64,000 bases of DNA from assembly GCA_965219705.1 (NCBI GenBank), contig OZ244789.1:3286001-3350000 (forward strand). Reading direction: 5' to 3'. Below, piece after piece: positions 9,104-18,127 of this stretch. The stretch is from JAJECS01 sp965219705. Lineage in GTDB: Bacteria > Chloroflexota > UBA11872. Each line of letters opens with the position of its first letter. Position 1 is the first letter of the stretch. The notes under the pieces were generated by a model. It was given only the letters and a program-made list of their open reading frames with translations, searched no databases and was not told the origin of the DNA. Both the position numbers and the translations under genes were made by a program.

Positions 9104-9121
9104 TTGTGAAATCTCTCACCA
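9104..9121. promoter_or_regulatory. Putative Rex operator upstream of nuoA
   Basis: The sequence TTGTGA-N6-TCACCA matches the Rex operator consensus TTGTGA-N6-TCACAA at 11 of 12 fixed positions. It sits between the rex stop codon and nuoA. A TATCAT (9088-9093), a 5/6 match to a -10 box, lies just upstream. A repressor bound here would cover or immediately follow the start of transcription. The -35 region is not convincing. Confidence 0.75.
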
Positions 9122-9155
9122 ACTGTCAACCGACGAGGGGTAGCAGCGCGACCTA

Positions 9156-9518
9156 ATGCCCTCCTGGATCGCTGTTGTCATTCTCATCGCGCTCGCGCTC
9201 CTCTTCACCATCGGCAGCTTCGTGGGCACCATGGTGCTCAAACCGCGCCGCCCAGATCGGGTGAAGGGCGACGCCTACGAATCCGGGATGGCCCCGATCG
9301 GGGATACGCGCGGCCGCCACAACGTCCGGTTCTACATCGTGGCCATGCTGTTCCTCGTCTTTGACGTCGAGCTCGCGTTCCTCTATCCGTGGGTCGTGCT
9401 CTACAGCAACCTTGACGACCAGCTTTTCTTGTTCATCGAGGCGGTCGTGTTCATCGGAATCCTCGGCGTCGGGTACGTCTACGCCTGGCGCAAGGGCGCC
9501 TTGGACTGGAGGCGCTAG
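9156..9518 (+). CDS. nuoA: NADH-quinone oxidoreductase subunit A
   Basis: A 120-residue membrane subunit of complex I. It has a first helix at about residues 4-27, the conserved loop YESGMAPIGDTRGRHNVRFYIVAMLFLVFDVELAFLYPW with its acidic residues, and a third helix at about 88-110. It opens the nuo operon, 60 bases after rex. The next gene, three bases away, is nuoC; nuoB, which normally separates them, is absent. No strong ribosome site is visible ahead of the ATG (GAGGGG lies unusually far upstream). Confidence 0.95.
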   Translation: MPSWIAVVILIALALLFTIGSFVGTMVLKPRRPDRVKGDAYESGMAPIGDTRGRHNVRFYIVAMLFLVFDVELAFLYPWVVLYSNLDDQLFLFIEAVVFIGILGVGYVYAWRKGALDWRR

Positions 9519-9521
9519 CCC

Positions 9522-10100
9522 GTGATCGCCATCGCACCCACCCCGACGATCGACGCGGCGGCCGTGGTTAGCCGCGTGCGCGAGCTCGCGGGCGAAGCAT
9601 TTGAGAACGGCCGCGTGGTCCGCGGCGATCCCGTCGTCGAAATCACTCCGGACGCCATCGCCGCACTGACTCAAGCGCTGCGCGATGACGTCGAATTGCG
9701 CTTCGAGCAACTTGTCGACATCACGGCCGTGCACTGGCCCGCTGATGCCGGGCGCGAATTCGAGTTGGTCTACCAGTACCGCTCGCTCAGCAACAATCTG
9801 TTCCTGCGGGTGAAAGCGCGCGTGTGCGACGGTGGCGCGGTCGGCACCCTGGCCCACACCTACCAATCGGCGCGCTGGCTCGAACGCGAGGTGCACGATC
9901 TGTTCGGCATTCGATTCGAGGGCCACCCGGACCCCCGCCGCGTGCTCTTGCCCGACGAGTACGAAGGCCATCCACTGCGCAAGGACTACCCGGTCGAAGG
10001 CCCGACGTTCCCCGAGGATGCCCATCGCAACGATCTGTTCGGACACCTTGACCCCGACGACTTCTGGGACGAGCCGAGTCCGGGAGGACCGGGCTCATGA
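9522..10100 (+). CDS. nuoC: NADH-quinone oxidoreductase subunit C
   Basis: A 192-residue peripheral-arm subunit (30 kDa type). It shows the family signature ELVYQYRSLSNNLFLRVKARV and the near-invariant run EREVHDLFGIRFEGHPDPRRVLLPDEYEGHPLRKDYP, split here only by short variable residues. Start is GTG, three bases after nuoA. The end overlaps nuoD by four bases (ATGA). The protein is a plain NuoC, not a NuoBC or NuoCD fusion, so it does not account for the missing nuoB. Confidence 0.94.
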   Translation: MIAIAPTPTIDAAAVVSRVRELAGEAFENGRVVRGDPVVEITPDAIAALTQALRDDVELRFEQLVDITAVHWPADAGREFELVYQYRSLSNNLFLRVKARVCDGGAVGTLAHTYQSARWLEREVHDLFGIRFEGHPDPRRVLLPDEYEGHPLRKDYPVEGPTFPEDAHRNDLFGHLDPDDFWDEPSPGGPGS

Positions 10101-11329
10101 CCGCCGAAACGGGCACCGCCAGCATGTTCGGCGACATCGAGCAGGTCAGCGAGAACCAGATGGTGCTCAACATGGGACCGCAGCACCCGAGCACGCACGG
10201 CGTGATGCGTCTGCTCATCGAGGTCGACGGCGAGACCGTCACCAAGTGCACCCCTGACGTGGGATATCTGCACCGCGGCGTGGAGAAGCTCATCGAGACC
10301 CACGACTACCGTGGCGGCATCACGCTCACCGACCGCATGGACTACACCGCCGGACCGTCCAACAACATGGGCTACCTGATGGCCATCGAGAAGCTGATGG
10401 GCATGGAGGACGCGATTCCACTGCGGGCCAAGCTGCTCCGCACGGCGATTGCCGAGCTTTCCCGGCTGGCCTCGCACCACATCTGGATCGGCACTCACGC
10501 GCTGGATATCGGCGCCATGTCGGCCTTCCTCTGGTCCCTCCGCGAGCGCGAGAAAATCCTGTATCTCTTCGAGCAGGCCTGCGGCGCGCGCCTCACCACG
10601 TCATTCATGCGGGTGGGAGGCACCGGCCCGCACGACGTGCCCGAGAGCTGGGTCGAGAACGTCGACGCGTTTCTCGACAGCTACACCCTCGACGAGCTCA
10701 ACAGTCTCCTGACCCGCAACGAGATTTTCGAGAGCCGCACCCGCGGCGTGGGCGTCATTCCCGCCGAGCAGGCCCTGAGCTACGGGCTCACCGGCCCGAG
10801 TCTGCGTGGATCGGGCATCGCATGGGACCTGCGCAAGGCGCGGCCCTACGCCGCCTATGACCTGGTTGATTTCGAGATCCCGGTGTTCCCGGAGGGCGAT
10901 GTCTACGCGCGTTACTTGGTACGGCTGAACGAGATGTATCAGGCAGCACGCATCGTGCGGCAGTGCATGGAGCACCTGCGCGACCTGCCGCCAGACGCTC
11001 CGTCCAACGCGGACCGCCCCGACCTGGTTCCGCCTGACGTGGGGCGGGTGCCCTTTGACATGGAAGCCATGATCAATCACTTCAAGCTGGTCATGCACGG
11101 CGTGCAGCCCCCGGCCGGCGAGGCGTACTTCGCCATTGAGTCCCCGAAGGGCGAGCTGGGCTATTTCTTCGTGAGCGATGGCAGCGGGATGCCCTATCGC
11201 TGCCACGTGCGCTCACCGTCGTTCGTCAATCTCGCCGTCATGGAGGATGCGGCCATCGGCGGCCTGATCGCCGACACGGTGGCGCTCATTGGAAGCATCG
11301 ACATTGTGTTAGGTGAGGTGGACCGATGA
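10097..11329 (+). CDS. nuoD: NADH-quinone oxidoreductase subunit D
   Basis: A 410-residue 49-kDa-type subunit that helps form the quinone-binding cavity. Landmarks are NMGPQHPSTHGVMRL near residues 25-40 (quinone-site histidine loop), the segment LHRGVEKLIE, SHHIWIGTHALDIGA, and the C-terminal RxRSPSFVNLAVMED with the family ending DIVLGEVDR. It overlaps nuoC and nuoG by four bases each, implying coupled translation. Length is typical for the family. Confidence 0.95.
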   Translation: MTAETGTASMFGDIEQVSENQMVLNMGPQHPSTHGVMRLLIEVDGETVTKCTPDVGYLHRGVEKLIETHDYRGGITLTDRMDYTAGPSNNMGYLMAIEKLMGMEDAIPLRAKLLRTAIAELSRLASHHIWIGTHALDIGAMSAFLWSLREREKILYLFEQACGARLTTSFMRVGGTGPHDVPESWVENVDAFLDSYTLDELNSLLTRNEIFESRTRGVGVIPAEQALSYGLTGPSLRGSGIAWDLRKARPYAAYDLVDFEIPVFPEGDVYARYLVRLNEMYQAARIVRQCMEHLRDLPPDAPSNADRPDLVPPDVGRVPFDMEAMINHFKLVMHGVQPPAGEAYFAIESPKGELGYFFVSDGSGMPYRCHVRSPSFVNLAVMEDAAIGGLIADTVALIGSIDIVLGEVDR

Positions 11330-13758
11330 GCAACGAACTCATCAGCCTGACGGTCGATGGCATCGAGGTACAGGTGCCGGCGGGCTCGACCGTGCTGCAG
11401 GCCTGCGAGTCGATTGGGGTCGAGATTCCGACGCTCTGCACCGACCCGAGACTCGACCCATATGGGGCCTGCCGCATGTGCGTGGTGGAGATCCAGCCGG
11501 GACCGCCGCGGCCAATGGCCTCCTGCACCATGCAGGCCGCGCCCGGCATGACGGTGGTGACGAATAGCCGGGCGATCAAGGACATCCGCAAGCATGTGAT
11601 CGAGCTGCAGCTGCAGCACCACCCCCTGGACTGCCCGTACTGCGACCAAGCCGGCACGTGCGAGTTGCAGGACGAGACCTTCGCTCAGGAAATCCATCAG
11701 AGCCCCTACGAAACCATCCCCAAGGCGCATCCCGAGGAAATCCTCAATGAGGTCATCCTCATCAACCACAACCGCTGCATCCTGTGCGGTCGCTGCGTGC
11801 GGATGTGCGACGAGCAGATCGGCGTATACGCCCTTGACTTCGTCCACCGAGCGATCGGCACGTTCATCGCGCCGGCGCAGCACAAGGAGATGGACTGCGA
11901 ACGCTGCGGCATGTGCATCGAAACCTGCCCGGTGGGCGCGCTGCTCAGCCGACCGTTCAAGCACGCGGCGCGGAGTTGGCAGACCGACAAGACCGCCTCG
12001 ACCTGCCCGCACTGCTCCGTTGGCTGCTCGCTGCTCGTGGAGTCGCGCCACGGCGACGTCGTCCGCACGCGCACGAACGGGCTTGAGGAACCGGCCAACG
12101 GCATCCTCTGCGCCAAAGGCTTCTTTGGCCACTCGTTTGTCAATAGCGGCGACCGGTTGACGCAACCGCTGATTCGGCGGGACGGGCGGCTACAGCCGGC
12201 GACCTGGCATGAGGCCATCTCTCACGTGAGCAGCCGGCTGCGCGGCGTGGTCGACCGCCACGGGCCCAGCGCGGTTGGCGCGGTCGGCTCGCCGAACTGC
12301 ACGAACGAGGACAACTACGCGCTGCAGCGATTCATGCGCCAGGTCATCGGCAGCAACAACGTCTACAGCCAGGCAAGCGGCTTTCACGAGACATTCCACG
12401 CCCTCGCATCCGTGCTGGGGTCTGGGGCCCTGCTGCGAACACAGAATGAACTGCTCGAGTCGGACGTGATTCTGGTGGTCGGCGCCGATATCGGCCAGAC
12501 CCACAACGTCGTGGGCGCACACATCAAACGCGCCGTGCGGCGGGACGGCCGCCAACTGCTCATGGCAACCCGGCTCGCAAGCACCTTGGATCGATACGCC
12601 GCCGAAACGGTGCGGGTGCGACCGGGCGGCGAGGCGGCATTGCTGGCCGCCCTGGCCGGACACGACGATGTTTCCGAGGACGCGACCGGCGTATCCGAAG
12701 CAGCGCTCGGCGCCATGCGCAGACTGCTCGACGCGGCCGGTTCCGTCGCCGTCGTATGGGATACCGGAGTCTGGACGTTGGGCCGCGCCTCGCAAGTGGC
12801 GCGAGCCGCGGCCAGCCTGGCGCAGGCCCATGCGGACGTGCGACTGTTCCCGCTGGCGGAACGGGCCAATACGGTGGGCACGCTGCTTGCGGGAATGGCT
12901 CCCGACACGCTCCCGGGACTGCGGCCGGTCGCCGATGCCGCGGCGCGCGCCGAGGTAGAAGCCGTGACCGGCGCGCCGGCGCTCGAGGAGTCAGGGGCTT
13001 CGCTCTCCGAATTGTTGGAGGGCGGCGGTCGAGCGCTCTACGTGATGGGCGAGGACCTGGTGAGCAGCGCCGGCGATCCGGACGCCATGCGCGAGAACCT
13101 GGCGAATCTCGAGCTGCTGATCGTGCAAGACATCTTCATGAGCCCCACGGCCGAGTTGGCCGACGTCGTGCTTCCGGGCGCCTCGTTCGCCGAAAAAGGC
13201 GGCCACTTCACCAACTTCGAGGGTCGGCGCGGGCCCCTCGCGCCCGCCATCATCCCGGTCGGCGATGCGCGGCCGGACTGGGAGATCATCGCCCGGCTGG
13301 CCGCCGCGCTGGGCAACGACTTTGGCTGGCGCTCGCATGAGCCGATCTCCCAGGAGATCGAACGCCTGTGGCGCATGCCGGACATCGAGGGTGGGGAACC
13401 CGTCGGCGATTTCAATGGGGCGCTTGCTCCCGCGATCAACGGGGGGACCTTCACCCTCTCGACCGAGCAGCACCTGTATACCGCCGGCGTTGCTGGCCGC
13501 CGCGCGCCCAGCCTGGCCCTGATGCTGCCGGACGCCGTCGCCGAGCTGAATCCCGAGGACGCCAAGAATCTCAACGTGACGGATGGCGACGCGATCAGCC
13601 TGGCATCACACGCCGGAGCGCTGAATTTGAAGACCCTGGTGGCGAGCCGCGTCCCGCGTGGGGTCGTCAACCTGCCCGACCGGTTTCTCGAAGCGCCACC
13701 GCGCCGGCTCGATTCCGCAGCCCCCAACGGCATTCCCGTGCAAGTGACAAAGCGCTAG
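11326..13758 (+). CDS. nuoG: NADH-quinone oxidoreductase subunit G (Fe-S, molybdopterin-fold)
   Basis: An 810-residue peripheral-arm subunit. An N-terminal [2Fe-2S] ferredoxin domain (CTDPRLDPYGACRMC and CTMQ) is followed by the His-Cys cluster loop (HHPLDCPYCDQAGTC), two [4Fe-4S] motifs (CILCGRCVRMC and CERCGMCIETCPVGAL), and a further four-cysteine motif (CPHCSVGC, then LCAKG). The large remainder has the molybdopterin-oxidoreductase fold and a dinucleotide-binding-like C-terminus. It resembles formate dehydrogenase alpha chains, but the operon position and the absence of a Cys/Sec ligand at the usual site favour NuoG. Its normal partners nuoE and nuoF are not next to it. Confidence 0.9.
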   Translation: MSNELISLTVDGIEVQVPAGSTVLQACESIGVEIPTLCTDPRLDPYGACRMCVVEIQPGPPRPMASCTMQAAPGMTVVTNSRAIKDIRKHVIELQLQHHPLDCPYCDQAGTCELQDETFAQEIHQSPYETIPKAHPEEILNEVILINHNRCILCGRCVRMCDEQIGVYALDFVHRAIGTFIAPAQHKEMDCERCGMCIETCPVGALLSRPFKHAARSWQTDKTASTCPHCSVGCSLLVESRHGDVVRTRTNGLEEPANGILCAKGFFGHSFVNSGDRLTQPLIRRDGRLQPATWHEAISHVSSRLRGVVDRHGPSAVGAVGSPNCTNEDNYALQRFMRQVIGSNNVYSQASGFHETFHALASVLGSGALLRTQNELLESDVILVVGADIGQTHNVVGAHIKRAVRRDGRQLLMATRLASTLDRYAAETVRVRPGGEAALLAALAGHDDVSEDATGVSEAALGAMRRLLDAAGSVAVVWDTGVWTLGRASQVARAAASLAQAHADVRLFPLAERANTVGTLLAGMAPDTLPGLRPVADAAARAEVEAVTGAPALEESGASLSELLEGGGRALYVMGEDLVSSAGDPDAMRENLANLELLIVQDIFMSPTAELADVVLPGASFAEKGGHFTNFEGRRGPLAPAIIPVGDARPDWEIIARLAAALGNDFGWRSHEPISQEIERLWRMPDIEGGEPVGDFNGALAPAINGGTFTLSTEQHLYTAGVAGRRAPSLALMLPDAVAELNPEDAKNLNVTDGDAISLASHAGALNLKTLVASRVPRGVVNLPDRFLEAPPRRLDSAAPNGIPVQVTKR

Positions 13759-13761
13759 GCG

Positions 13762-14763
13762 ATGGACGGCTTGGAATGGCTCATCGTCGTCATCAAGTGC
13801 CTGGTCATCCTGTTGATCTTTCTCCTCACACCGATGGTGCTCATTCTCCTGGAACGCTGGACCCTCGGCCGTCTGCAATCGCGCATCGGCCCCAATCGCG
13901 TGGGGTGGACGGGAACGCTGCAGACGATTGCCGACGGTCTCAAGCTCGGCGCAAAGGAAGACCTCATTCCTCGCGGCGCCGACAAGCTTGTTTATTGGTT
14001 TGGACCGGTGTTCTTGGTGGTGCCGGCATTGGCCGCGTGGGCCATCGTGCCCATCGGACCGAAGGTCGACCTTGGACGAGAGATCGGACTGTGGGCCGTC
14101 GACCTAAACGTCGGAATCCTGTTCTTCCTCGCCATGGGCTCACTGGGCGTCTACGGCGTGGTGATGTCGGGCTGGTCGTCAAACAGCAAGTACGCGCACT
14201 TTGGCGCGCTCCGCGCGAGCGCCCAGGTCATCAGCTACGAGCTCATCATGGGGCTCGCGGTGCTGGGCGTGATCGTCTACGCCGGATCGCTGAGCCTCGT
14301 CGACATCGTCGAGCAGCAACGTGGGCTATGGTTCATCGTTCCGCAGTTCGTGGGGTTCCTTCTCTTCGTGATCGCCGGCGTCGCCGAGACCAATCGCGCC
14401 CCGTTCGACCTGCCGGAAGCCGAGAGCGAGATCGTCGCGGGCTTCCACGTGGAGTACTCGGGCATGCGGTTCGCAATGTTCTTCATTGCGGAGTACGGCA
14501 ACATCTTGCTCATTTCGGCGATCACCACCACGCTCTATCTCGGGGGCTGGCTGGGATGGACGATCCCCGGCATGGACGGTCTGACCGGCATTTTTTGGTT
14601 CCTCCTGAAATCCAGCGTGTTCATAGCCCTCTTCCTGTTGCTCCGGGCCGCCCTGCCGCGGCTGCGATACGACCAGCTCATGAGCTTCTGCTGGAAGCTG
14701 CTGATGCCCATCGGCATCATCAACCTGCTGGTCGCCGCCGGACTGCGCATGGCATGGAGTTGA
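13762..14763 (+). CDS. nuoH: NADH-quinone oxidoreductase subunit H
   Basis: A 333-residue membrane subunit linking the quinone site to the proton-pumping arm. It has about eight hydrophobic helices and the hallmark loops ERWTLGRLQSRIGPNRVGW and AGVAETNRAPFDLPEAESEIVAGF, followed by EYSGMRFAMFFIAEY. It starts three bases after nuoG and is spaced seven bases from nuoI. Confidence 0.96.
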   Translation: MDGLEWLIVVIKCLVILLIFLLTPMVLILLERWTLGRLQSRIGPNRVGWTGTLQTIADGLKLGAKEDLIPRGADKLVYWFGPVFLVVPALAAWAIVPIGPKVDLGREIGLWAVDLNVGILFFLAMGSLGVYGVVMSGWSSNSKYAHFGALRASAQVISYELIMGLAVLGVIVYAGSLSLVDIVEQQRGLWFIVPQFVGFLLFVIAGVAETNRAPFDLPEAESEIVAGFHVEYSGMRFAMFFIAEYGNILLISAITTTLYLGGWLGWTIPGMDGLTGIFWFLLKSSVFIALFLLLRAALPRLRYDQLMSFCWKLLMPIGIINLLVAAGLRMAWS

Positions 14764-14770
14764 GATCACC

Positions 14771-15262
14771 ATGCCGCTAGGTTCAGGCATCCTCAAGGGC
14801 TTCGCGACCGTGTTCAAGGTCGGGCGCCGCCGGCCCGCCACGGTCATGTACCCCGAGAACGTGCGCGACATCGCGTATCGGTTCCGCGGTCAGGTAGGCA
14901 TGCGCCGCGACGAGGTCACCAACGGCATGACGTGCGTCGGCTGCGGGCTGTGCGAGACGGCCTGTCCAAACGACGTGATCCGCGTCGACACCAGCGAAGC
15001 GCCCGACGGCACGCGGGTGGTTGACCGCTACATCTTCGACGTGGGCCGCTGCGTCTTCTGCTATTTCTGCATCGAGGCCTGCCCGGTGGATGCCCTGCAG
15101 CGCACCCACGACTTCCACCTGGTCACCGAAGATCGCCGCGGGCTCGTGATCGACGGCTTCAAGATGATCGACATCTACGAGCACGATCTTCAGAACCGAT
15201 CGCTCGAAGAACAGAACATCGGCCCGGGTACGCGCCCTCGACTCTGGTTCGGCGATGACTGA
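14771..15262 (+). CDS. nuoI: NADH-quinone oxidoreductase subunit I
   Basis: A 163-residue subunit carrying two [4Fe-4S] clusters (N6a/N6b) through the motifs CVGCGLCETACP (about residues 55-66) and CVFCYFCIEACP (about 95-106). These pass electrons toward NuoB and quinone. The N-terminus has the membrane-associated helix seen in the family. Its last eight bases overlap nuoJ. Since NuoI normally contacts NuoB directly, the absence of nuoB from this operon is notable. Confidence 0.95.
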   Translation: MPLGSGILKGFATVFKVGRRRPATVMYPENVRDIAYRFRGQVGMRRDEVTNGMTCVGCGLCETACPNDVIRVDTSEAPDGTRVVDRYIFDVGRCVFCYFCIEACPVDALQRTHDFHLVTEDRRGLVIDGFKMIDIYEHDLQNRSLEEQNIGPGTRPRLWFGDD

Positions 15263-15866
15263 CAACATCGCCGAGATCATCGCGTTCTGGTATCTCGCCT
15301 TCATGGCCGTGACCGGCGGCGTGGGCGTGCTGGCGCTGCGCAATCCGGTGCACTCGGCCCTGTCGCTGGTCTACGTGATCTTCCACGTCGCCGGCTTATT
15401 TGTGATCCTGGGGGCCGGCTTCCTGGCGGTGGTCCAGATCATCGTGTATGCAGGCGCCATCGTCGTGCTGTTTCTCTTCACCCTGATGATGCTGGACATG
15501 CGCGGCATTGCGCATGAGCGCTTCACCCACCGTCAGCGGTGGGTGGCATTGCCGCTGGCCGCATTGCTGGCGGTCGAGGCCGTCTTCGTGGGCGTGGGCA
15601 CACCAGAGGTCCGAGAGGCCTTTCTGGGCGCGTTTCCTCCCCAGACCATTTCCGACCTCGGCGGCAGTACCCAGGCCATCGCCGCGGTCCTCTTCAGTGA
15701 ATACCTGTTGCCGTTCGAGGTCGCCAGCGTGCTGCTCTTGGTCGCGGCCGTCGGTGCGATCATTTTGGCGCGGCGTTTCGATCGCGAGCTCGAGGCGCCC
15801 TCCGCGAGCACCGACGAACTTCCCGAACCGGAGTCCGCGTCGCCAACGGCCGAGGCTGGGTCCTGA
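15255..15866 (+). CDS. nuoJ: NADH-quinone oxidoreductase subunit J
   Basis: A 203-residue membrane subunit with five hydrophobic segments, including LVIxxGAGFLAVVQIIVYAGAIVVLFLFTLMMLD, the family's conserved third helix region. A polar tail rich in Glu, Ser and Pro follows residue 180. It overlaps nuoI by eight bases and nuoK by one base (TGATG). Confidence 0.93.
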   Translation: MTDNIAEIIAFWYLAFMAVTGGVGVLALRNPVHSALSLVYVIFHVAGLFVILGAGFLAVVQIIVYAGAIVVLFLFTLMMLDMRGIAHERFTHRQRWVALPLAALLAVEAVFVGVGTPEVREAFLGAFPPQTISDLGGSTQAIAAVLFSEYLLPFEVASVLLLVAAVGAIILARRFDRELEAPSASTDELPEPESASPTAEAGS

Positions 15867-16165
15867 TGGACCTCAACGCCTACCTGGTCGTCGGCGGCCT
15901 GCTGTTCTCGCTGGGTGTCCTGGGAACGCTGATCCGGCGCAACATCATCGTGATGCTCATCTCGATTGAGTTGATGCTCAACGGCGCAAACCTCACGCTG
16001 GCCGCATTCTCCACGTTCCTCGACGACATGGCCGGCAACGTGATGGTGGTGTTCTCACTCACCGTGGCGGCCGCGGAGGTCGCCGTGGGTCTGGCGATCC
16101 TCGTCGCCCTCAGCCGGGTGTTCCCAGTGGTGAACATCGATCAACTGGACGATCTGCGCGGATGA
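15866..16165 (+). CDS. nuoK: NADH-quinone oxidoreductase subunit K
   Basis: A 99-residue three-helix, MrpC-like subunit. The conserved NIIVMLISIELMLNGANLTLAAF carries the buried Glu of helix 2, and AAAEVAVGLAILVALSR carries that of helix 3; both are needed for proton transfer in studied homologues. Its ATG overlaps the nuoJ stop. Confidence 0.95.
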   Translation: MDLNAYLVVGGLLFSLGVLGTLIRRNIIVMLISIELMLNGANLTLAAFSTFLDDMAGNVMVVFSLTVAAAEVAVGLAILVALSRVFPVVNIDQLDDLRG

Positions 16166-16183
16166 CCTTGAGCCAATCGCTGC

Positions 16184-18127
16184 ATGGCGGTGGATGTGTT
16201 TGACGTCGTCTGGTTGATCCCGTTGGCGCCGCTGCTGGCGTTCGTCATCAACGGCCTGGCCGGCCGGCGCATGCCGTCGCTCACCGGCTGGGTGTCCACC
16301 GGAGCCATCCTGGCGTCATTCCTGCTAACCGGCGCGCTTTGGATTGGCGGCATCAGCGCCGATCAGCCCGGCTGGACGTTCTACCCGTGGGTCGACTCGG
16401 GAACGTTTGCCGTCGACATCGGATTCCTGCTCGATCCACTTGCCGTCGTCATGTTGCTGGTGGTTACGGGCGTGAGCGCGCTGGTGGCGCTCTACTCCGT
16501 GGGCTACATGGACCATGACGCGGCCAAGCCGCGCTTCCACACCTGGATTCCGCTCTTCGTCTTCAGCATGGTCATGCTGGTCATGTCGGACAACTTGCTC
16601 CAGCTCTTTGTCTTCTGGGAAATGGTGGGGCTGTGCTCATACCTCCTCATTGGCTATTGGCACGACCGGCACAGCGCCAACGTCGCCGCCACGAAAGCCT
16701 TCCTCGTCAACCGAATCGGTGACTTTGCCTTCCTTATCGGCATCGTCCTGGCGTTCTTTCACTTCGGCACGCTGGGTTACCGCGAGATCTTCGAGGTGGT
16801 CGGGGAAGTAGATCCGACCCTGACAACGGCCATCGCCTTCCTGCTGTTCGTCGGAGCCATGGGCAAGTCGGCGCAATTCCCGCTCCACGTGTGGCTGCCG
16901 GACGCGATGGAAGGCCCAACACCGGTGAGCGCCCTGATCCATGCCGCCACCATGGTCACCGCCGGGGTCTACATCGTCGCGCGTATGAATCCGCTCTACA
17001 CGGTCGCCCCGGAGGCGCTGATCTTCATCGCCGCCATCGGGACGGTCACGGCCTTCGTCGGCGCCACCATCGCCCTGGTTCAGACGGACATCAAACGCGT
17101 GCTGGCCTATTCGACCGTGAGCCAGCTGGGCCTCATGTTTCTCGCCCTAGGCGCCGGTGCGTATTCCATCGCCATCTTCCACCTGGTAACGCACGCCTTC
17201 TTCAAGGCGCTCCTGTTCCTCGGGTCCGGCAGTGTCATCCACGCCCTCAACGACGAGCAGGACATGCGTCAGATGGGCGGGTTATGGCGCAAGCTGCCGC
17301 TGACCTACGGAACGTTCGTGCTGGGCGGTCTTGCCCTGGCCGCCGTATTTCCGCTGGCCGGCTTCTGGAGCAAGGATGAAATCCTGGCCAGCGCGTTCCT
17401 GAAAGCAACCGCGCCCGCCGGCACGGCACTCGCCGCCGACCACGGGGCCGGCATCTTCTGGCTGTTCTTCATTGTCGGGCTCGTCGTTTCGCTCATGACG
17501 GCGTTCTACACGCTGCGCATGATCTTGATGACGTTTCACGGCAAACCGCGCAATCGGGAGCTCTTCGATCATGCCCATGAATCCCCCTGGGTCATGACGC
17601 TGCCGCTGGGCGCGCTGGCCGTCGGCGCGATCGCCGGGGGCGTCGTCCTGGGGATTCCGCCCGAGCACGGCTTTCTCCACGGGTACCTCGACGCGACGGC
17701 CGGCATCACCCACTTGGAGGGCGTCGGCGATCCGCCCACGCTCGTACTCGCCATCATCTCGACCCTGGTGGCCCTTTCCGGCGTCGCGCTCGCGTTCTTG
17801 GCGTATCGCGTCGGCGTACCGATCCCCGCGGTTGCGCGCCGCCTGTTGCCCGGCGCCGAGGGTCTGTTCCAGCGCAAGTGGTTCATGGACCACCTCGGCG
17901 ATGGATTCGTGGTGATGGCTACCCGCGCCATAGCCGTGGTGTCCTGGGGCTTTGACGCCGGCGTCATCGACGGACTGGTCAACGCGTCCGGCGCGGTCAC
18001 GCGCCGTCTGAGCGGAGAGATGCGACGCCTACAGACCGGCCAGGCGCAGAACTACGCGCTGCTCATGGTCGTGGGCATCGTGCTGGTCATCGGCGGGCTC
18101 ATGATCTTCACCGGGAACGCGACATGA
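16184..18127 (+). CDS. nuoL: NADH-quinone oxidoreductase subunit L
   Basis: A 647-residue antiporter-like proton pump. It shows LLIGYWHDRHSANVAATKAFLVNRIGDFAFLIGI, the discontinuous-helix motif GAMGKSAQFPLHVWLPDAMEGPTPVSALIHAATMVTAGVYIVARM, here with its conserved lysine and histidines, and the long C-terminal region that forms the lateral helix in E. coli. It overlaps nuoM by four bases. The 18-base gap from nuoK is one of the wider ones in this operon. Confidence 0.96.
   Translation: MAVDVFDVVWLIPLAPLLAFVINGLAGRRMPSLTGWVSTGAILASFLLTGALWIGGISADQPGWTFYPWVDSGTFAVDIGFLLDPLAVVMLLVVTGVSALVALYSVGYMDHDAAKPRFHTWIPLFVFSMVMLVMSDNLLQLFVFWEMVGLCSYLLIGYWHDRHSANVAATKAFLVNRIGDFAFLIGIVLAFFHFGTLGYREIFEVVGEVDPTLTTAIAFLLFVGAMGKSAQFPLHVWLPDAMEGPTPVSALIHAATMVTAGVYIVARMNPLYTVAPEALIFIAAIGTVTAFVGATIALVQTDIKRVLAYSTVSQLGLMFLALGAGAYSIAIFHLVTHAFFKALLFLGSGSVIHALNDEQDMRQMGGLWRKLPLTYGTFVLGGLALAAVFPLAGFWSKDEILASAFLKATAPAGTALAADHGAGIFWLFFIVGLVVSLMTAFYTLRMILMTFHGKPRNRELFDHAHESPWVMTLPLGALAVGAIAGGVVLGIPPEHGFLHGYLDATAGITHLEGVGDPPTLVLAIISTLVALSGVALAFLAYRVGVPIPAVARRLLPGAEGLFQRKWFMDHLGDGFVVMATRAIAVVSWGFDAGVIDGLVNASGAVTRRLSGEMRRLQTGQAQNYALLMVVGIVLVIGGLMIFTGNAT

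Noticed and set aside
11326..13758. NuoG as a formate dehydrogenase alpha subunit
   Set aside because: The Fe-S motifs resemble it, but the gene sits inside nuo between nuoD and nuoH and no Cys/Sec metal ligand is seen at the usual site.
13368..14780. A 470-codon plus-strand ORF across the nuoG/nuoH junction
   Set aside because: Low-complexity Arg/Gly translation, overlapping two intact complex I genes in a different frame.
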